Shown here: positions 58,518-64,000 of the stretch, piece by piece
How the letters are laid out: each line of letters starts with the position of its first letter
How positions within the stretch are numbered: position 1 is the stretch's first letter
Origin: Mactromeris polynyma
Taxonomy: Eukaryota > Mollusca > Bivalvia > Venerida > Mactridae
DNA: 64,000 bases
Assembly: GCA_032209605.1 (NCBI GenBank)
Contig: JASFXZ010000012.1
Coordinates: forward strand, 3,844,001 to 3,908,000
Direction of reading: 5' to 3'
Program-made: the position numbers and the translations under genes
Notes under the pieces: model-generated
The model's database searches: none
Told to the model about the DNA's origin: nothing
What the model saw: the letters and a program-made list of their open reading frames with translations, nothing else

Positions 58518-58748
58518 AAAATGTCAGTGGAATACCACCGGAATACCACTGGAATACCACCGGAATACCACTGGTATTTCAGTGGTATACCGGCGGTAAA
58601 CATATCTGGTATTCAACTGAAAGTTTACCGCCGGTATTCCAGTGGAGTACCAGCGGTAAACTTTCAGTGGAATACCACATAAATTTACCACAGGTTTTCC
58701 AGATAAATTTACCACTGGTATACCACTGAAATACAGGCTGGAATATAC
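58518..58748. repeat. Palindromic cluster of GGAATACCACTG words
   Basis: Direct and inverted copies of GGAATACCACTG, GGTATTCCAGTGG and (C/A)CCGCCGGTA alternate over 230 bp, e.g. GTGGTATACCGGCGGTAAAC against GTTTACCGCCGGTATTCCAG. It could fold into several competing hairpins and lies inside the interrupted DUF6589 pseudogene. Confidence 0.85.
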
Positions 58749-59289
58749 CAGCGGCATCTTCTGGCAGAATATCTGCAAATAATCCTTGCAAAATGAGGTT
58801 ACACAACTGAACACACTTGAGACTTAATCTAGCGATTGCTTATTCAAACAACAAAAGTATACACTTTTACCCCATAGAAATGGCAATTAACACTAAATCT
58901 ATGTGATTCCTACCAGAACAACAATATAATTACATTTTAAAAATAAACTGACACATCTTCCTGTTACATCTTACTGTTTTTATTTGGTTCAGTTTTAAAA
59001 TAAAACAGACATTAACTAGAGGCATGTTTCATGTTGCATATCAAGGCACCGTTTGTTCATTGAAGGGTACAATATAAAAAATGCAACATATTTATTGGAA
59101 AAATAGATTTCTGGGAGCTGGCACGATGTGGATTATTAAAGTAATGAACAATAAAACTGAGGAATTCTGCAGAGCACCCGACGCGCTAAAGGATCCGCTC
59201 GGACAGCCGTTTTTATCCCAACCAATTGTTTCTCCTACATTTTGTCCCTCGAGTGTTTAAACTGATATTTTACTACTGTCTCAACTAAA

Positions 59290-59413
59290 TGTTTAAAGGA
59301 TCGGTAGCATCGTGGCCCATTTTCACTCTGTTTTTGCGTATCTTGTCATTGAGAGCTGTTGTGACCCTCTGCCATTTTCCATTCTCGGCTTTGTAAATGT
59401 TGAAGATATGACC
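59290..59413 (-). CDS. Possible terminal exon, unrecognised
   Basis: After a GACATTACAG acceptor (minus strand) a short frame reads HIFNIYKAENGKWQRVTTAL, then DKIRKNRVKMGHDATDPLNI and stop. Splice site and composition look coding, but no family or partner exon is identified. Confidence 0.3.
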
Positions 59414-61015
59414 TGTAATGTCAAAAGAAAAATGTATATTTAACACTTACACAGCTGACTAATATAGACACAGAATATGTCTATGCAGTCTGGTCATGGT
59501 CTACAGTAACACTAACATAAGCATGATGTACCGACAATATGAACAACTAGGCTTGTTACTATTAAGTCTTTTGAATGTTCATTGAAATCCAACAAATGGT
59601 AGCCAAGGAATAGCGCGGACAAATTTTGTCTACAAAAGGACAGACAGGACTCCAATATAGCCCCCATATACTTCGTATCTGGGGTATAAAAAGATTAAGT
59701 ACCTTTAAATGGTTTTTAATAATATAAAGAATAAATTATTGATAGCAATTAAAAGTTGTACTTAGTCATTGTATAGTTTTAATGCTGTAGCTAATACACA
59801 TTTTGATGCTCATGCAATGTCATTTCATTTCAAAATACTTAAACTTTTAAGTGTTTAATGTATTTTCCATATCATTTTCAGCGAAGAGAAAATTACCAAC
59901 AGCGACAAAATATTGGGAAAATTGAAAGCTTTCAAACCAACAGATGAATACTATGATCTTCTGCCAGAGGACTTTAAAGCAGCCTCACCAAAGTCATTCA
60001 AAAGATTACAAAAGGGCTACGACACCTTTTTTTGCAAACAACATTCTGCTGCCAAAACCAAGAATTCGTTCACTCTTTGCTTTGAAGATAATAATGATGC
60101 GGTCTGGTAGGTTTTCTGGAACTGTGTCTGTATTAGGCAAATCTAAATATTGACATGCTGCTGCTACGATATATGCCCTGATGAATTAAACGGCTAGGTC
60201 TTTGCAGCTGTCATGATTTTTTACGTCTTTACCTTCAGCATGTTTCCGCAAAAGTCTAACTTTCTGTGTGTAGAGTGTAAATGGCGCTGTACTTGTCCGT
60301 ATAGTACAGGATGTCATAGAATGTTGCTAATACAGTCATTTGAAGATGGAACAACTCACATGTTGTAGGAGAGAGATTTTCAAACCTCTCAGAAGCAGTC
60401 AGAGCTGCTGCTCTTAACCTTTTTGCAACAGAAAATCTTTCTCTTTTGAGCCGGTCTCCCCCTATATGACTTTGAGGAACTTGGGACTCCACAACCTTGA
60501 TATGTGGTTTCGATTAAATCTTGGTAAGTATCTAATATATCCATAACATCGGCATATTTCTGTTCATTTTTATGCTGAAACTGAAGGGGTATGACAGTGT
60601 TTTTCTCTTTCATTTCTAGAGGCGCTCCTCCCTGAATTTCATCAGCAACAGCAGATTTGGCAAACTTCAGCCATGGAAAAAAGTCAGTTAATACCCGTGA
60701 AACAAGTATATTCATGTCATTTGATATAACTTTCCATCCATTATTGTTCATTATGAATTGATCGACTGGTAGCTGCTCAAGGTTGCACTGGGGAGTTATG
60801 TCTGAACGACCATCAAATGACACATTCTGGATGATCGCTGCTGAACCGAACCAGTGTTCCATATGTCCTGCTTTGCCTGATTTTTTCCTCTCATGGGTCA
60901 CACCAATATTAAAGTTAATATTGTCTTCAACAATACGAAATGTCCTGCCCTCTCGTACTGTATTTATCAGCTCAGTGTTATAGCTGCCTGATATGGCTGA
61001 CATAGTCTCCAACAT

Positions 61016-62715
61016 ACCTGAATGGCTAAGTGATATACCCAGAGGCTAAGTCGATCATACACCTGTTGAGTAGCGTAAAATATCAAATAGTTAGTGTGTA
61101 TGCGTTGAGTTTAACACCATATTAAGAGCTATAGTCATTTAAAAGAGGTCAGTCTTTTGGGTTCTAAACCAGCACTAACTTAACAGAAACATGTTTATTG
61201 GTAAAAATAAATTAAATACTTATATAAATGATTCCTGGCTGCTTATATAAATCAAAAACATGATCATATACATGAGCATAAACATGAAGAGGCATATAAA
61301 AGATTTTGCATTGAAAAAGCCCTTAACTGTAATATAACTGTGTTCAATACACAAAACATCTTCTGTATTTTGGTAACTTTGTACAGATTTACACAAGACT
61401 TAATATGTGCTTGAAAAGAATGGACTAATTAATAATTCCTGATACAATCTTCAAAATATGTTTGGTAAGAAATGTATTTAGGACACAGAGATACTATTCT
61501 GTTACAATACCCAAAATTAAGTCAATCATTTGGTTGATGATGTCCTGTGGCCGGACTGGAAAACAGGCTTCATAAACGGTTCAAAGCGAAGAGTAGAACC
61601 AGCCATTGGATGGGATCTTTAAACGTAACTGTAGAACATGAAAATAACAAAAGGTTTCAACTATAACAAAACAAGTCAAAAACGTAACGATTGCTTCCTG
61701 AACTTCAAACATGTAACAATGGAAGCACTATTTATAAAGTAACATGCATAGAAACCTTGAAAATGTCTGGCATATTTTAGTATGTGTGGTGTACATACAT
61801 GTATACTGACAAGGGTAAGTTTGAAAGACAGTTTTCAAGGTTTCACATTAAGCTCTATCACATAATTGTTTGTTTCCTACCAAATGGTTAAAAACTGAAG
61901 TAGATACACTGCATTTTACCTGTATGTACCGTACCCACTATGTGTGCATGTGTATGTAGGAAATGGTATGTTATGGTATGTACAGCAAGATCATTCATTT
62001 TGTTGTAGCCGTATAATATTGAGCTTGACCTAAGAAAAGATAATTCACATACGCCACACAGTGTTCAAATTGTTTCCTGCCCATTTTTGGCCTATTAAGG
62101 CCAGTTGTCTTGACTTGTCCTGTGATCTTTTCCATCCATTAATTCCCACCTCCCCTTCCCTTACTGTCCACTTTGATTCTCCTAGTTATTCCTTGTGGTC
62201 TGCTGGGCCAATCCTTGCGCCTCAGTTCCTTAATATGTGTACCGTTTGACCTCCTTTAGTACCTTATGTTTTGTGGATTGTTGTTTTTTTCCGGAGATCT
62301 GCGTGGGGAGGCATTGTCTTATGTATGTGGCTTTCCCTGTAGTTACGTATTCTCTCTCTTTTAAATAAAACATGAAGCCAGAACTATATACACTGTACAG
62401 TAAATTTGTACATGTAGAATGACTTTCACTGATGTTTTGCATTCTGGTAAATGCACACAAAAATCGGGTGCTGTCAGTGACGTCAGGACGGAAATGGTCG
62501 TGATAGGATATGCACAAGGTCTTCGTGTGATCGTATTGAACGTTGCAGGAACGTAGTAAAAGCGTAGTATTAACGCAGTCAAATTTGATGCCGACTATAC
62601 TAAGATGCCATTACGACCATGCAGATCTCATCACGATGATATCTCGATGTTTCTATGATTACGCCGTTTATACGTTCGTACACCGCTTTTACTGCGACTC
62701 TTTTCAGCCACGATC
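61016..62715. other. Non-coding stretch, nothing recognised
   Basis: AT-rich, no gene or structured repeat; only short ORFs without domain features. Confidence 0.5.
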
Positions 62716-62717
62716 CT

Positions 62718-63097
62718 GGGGGGCGTTTTATTAAACTTCGTACGAACGTTTTTATCGTACTTACTTCGTACGAACTATGTAATAATTCGTAGGTGTTTTA
62801 TTAAAAATATCGTAGGAAGTTCGCACGTACGAATTCGTAAATGTACGAACATTTTCTACGAAAGGTAAATACATATCGCAAGAAAAATTCGTACATGTCA
62901 TGGCGGCCGTTTTACGCCACAGACACAGAAGGGCCGAGCGAAATTTTCGAAGAGTATCTGTTGATGATATGCGAGACACCGAAGTGATAGAGCGATATAG
63001 ACTATCGAGGGGTCTCATCCTGTATTTGGAAGAGTTGTTACACGAGGATCTAGTTGCTAGTACTGACAGGGGTCACCCAGTAGAACCCATCACAACG
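62718..63097 (+). pseudogene. Second PIF/Harbinger 5' end and first transposase exon
   Basis: Starts GGGGGGCGTTTTATTAAA, similar to the Harbinger end at 49254, followed by repeated CGTACGAA motifs in both orientations. ATG at 62900 (CATGTCATGGCGG) opens MAAVLRHRHRRAERNFRRVS, then DTEVIERYRLSRGLILYLEE and GHPVEPITT at a GTAATA donor (63098). This is the HARBI1-like N-terminus, here without a stop. Later exons with the DDE core are not visible before the window ends. Confidence 0.65.
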
Positions 63098-63100
63098 GTA

Positions 63101-64000
63101 ATAATTGTGTGTTGTATGTTCAGACTTTGGTCCGGTTGCCAGTCTGATGTATTGTTTAGGGAGCTAACTCTTCAGTTGTTGTTATGGGATGATGTACAAA
63201 CTCCAAGCAGCAGTTATCTTTCCTTGCAGTACGTCATTAAACCATAACTGTAAAGGGAGATAACAGCGTATGAGATTGGAGGATTTAGTGTTGGCTATCA
63301 TTTGGATTTTAACAAGCCTGAAGCGACTTTTTGAATGATTTGGTCGTACATTTATCTGATCATTCATTCAAGGAACGTTTAAGGCATGTTGCATTCAACA
63401 CATTGCATGGAAATAGATATTTTGCGTAGAAGTTAACCTTCCATCTAAGTCATTAAGTGGGTGGGGAAAGAAAAACATACCAAATGAGTTTATGTTTAAT
63501 CACATTAATATTGACTTTAGTCTATAACGTAACATTGGTGATGCCTTAATCTGCTATTTAATATCTACTATTTACTTTACTTGATTTTTCAAGGCGCTCA
63601 TATCCCCATAAGATGTTTTACAAATTCCAGTTAACTCAACAAAATGACCATATTTATTATTATACTGACTTAATGCCTATGAAGATGTTAATATTGTAAC
63701 CACAAAGTCAATTTCTTTATGACAGGGTTTGGCAGAGAGTACTTCAATTGAGATGGAAATGTAATGCAGCATAGTTTGTTCTAGGGATTTTCCGGATCAT
63801 GAATTATGGTAAATGTCACTTATCAGGCTGGCACATTCTCCTTTTTTCAGACCAAGATGTTATATATATCAATATATCTGTATGGTCAAGATACCTATTA
63901 TCGATGGGTTTACATATGTATCTCACCCTATACGATTCGCCCATAGTCGTTTCTTCCCTAGTCATTTATCCCCCATGACGAGTCTACCCCAATATTAAAG
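63101..64000. other. Non-coding stretch, nothing recognised
   Basis: AT-rich, no recognisable exon or repeat. A further Harbinger exon, if present, would lie beyond the window. Confidence 0.45.

Larger units (their letters stand above)
57967..61015 (-). pseudogene. DUF6589-type transposon protein (broken)
   Basis: Minus-strand pieces occur in order. 61015-60389 reads GRTFRIVEDNINFNIGVTHE, GHMEHWFGSAA, DMNILVSRVLTDFFPWLKF and NTVIPLQFQHKNEQKYADVM. After a frame change, 60492-60256 has VPQSHIGGDRLKRERFSVAK and ALTASERFENL. A possible IVAAACQYLDL piece lies near 60170. Far downstream come KYALEILRLLCQQFALLSER (about 58285-58225) and SMCSNVTDTSMVKRSSALFG (58170-57967). The FkIVxDNI start, VIPL, GGDRL and KYAL...LSER blocks are those of the DUF6589 family of animal transposon proteins, whose role is not known to me. 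Several frame changes, stops and insertions make it non-functional. Confidence 0.65.

Noticed and set aside
59913..60110. Plus-strand exon (KLKAFKPTDEYYDLLPEDFK...) after a TTTTCAG acceptor
   Set aside because: It overlaps the minus-strand DUF6589 region, where an IVAAACQYLDL piece reads instead; I could not decide, so it is not called as a gene.

Overview
The window reads as a gene-poor, repeat-dense, AT-rich piece of an animal nuclear genome, most likely a mollusc and probably a bivalve. Spliceosomal introns with GT-AG borders, tRNA-derived SINE heads, PIF/Harbinger, Tc1, hAT-like, Mutator-like, KDZ and IS3EU transposon proteins, and generic interspersed repeats of a kind common in bivalves (for example around 15.4, 28.4, 37.7, 42.4 and 43.6 kb) point that way. 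The species assignment is inference. I see no convincing single-copy host gene: essentially every recognisable coding stretch is transposon-derived.

Layout: 1-7.2 kb holds a KDZ-type (HMGXB3-like) transposase gene. Six exons join in compatible phase, including a C2H2 finger exon and an exon encoding a 2A-like ribosome-skipping motif (DVETNPGP). 7.2-16.2 kb is non-coding with SINE heads, a mariner-like MITE and a hAT-like MITE. 16.45-22.7 kb holds two large minisatellites, both built on a 17-bp period. 22.7-29.9 kb has SINEs, hairpin elements and a 145-bp tandem repeat. 29.9-33.03 kb is a decayed Mutator-like transposase on the minus strand, with nested MITEs in its large intron.

The most striking structure is 33,164-46,673: an IS3EU-type DNA transposon of about 13.5 kb with near-perfect terminal inverted repeats, a 6-bp target-site duplication (CTACAG), and subterminal arrays of a GTTTAAAC palindrome at both ends. 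It carries an intact-looking two-exon DDE transposase on the minus strand near the right end. A convergent, decayed gene with a HECT ubiquitin-ligase-like C-terminus lies on the plus strand in the left half.

46.7-64 kb is a mosaic of remnants: a PHD-finger pseudogene, two PIF/Harbinger first exons, an unrecognised protein of about 800 residues (one frameshift, one amber stop) with a SANT/Myb-like end, a 1.66-kb Tc1 element with a DD34E transposase, another hAT-like MITE, a RecQ-helicase remnant and a broken DUF6589-type transposon protein. The working relationships visible are within elements: transposase plus its own TIRs (IS3EU, Tc1), transposase plus possible HECT partner (IS3EU), and a 2A-like motif splitting the KDZ product.
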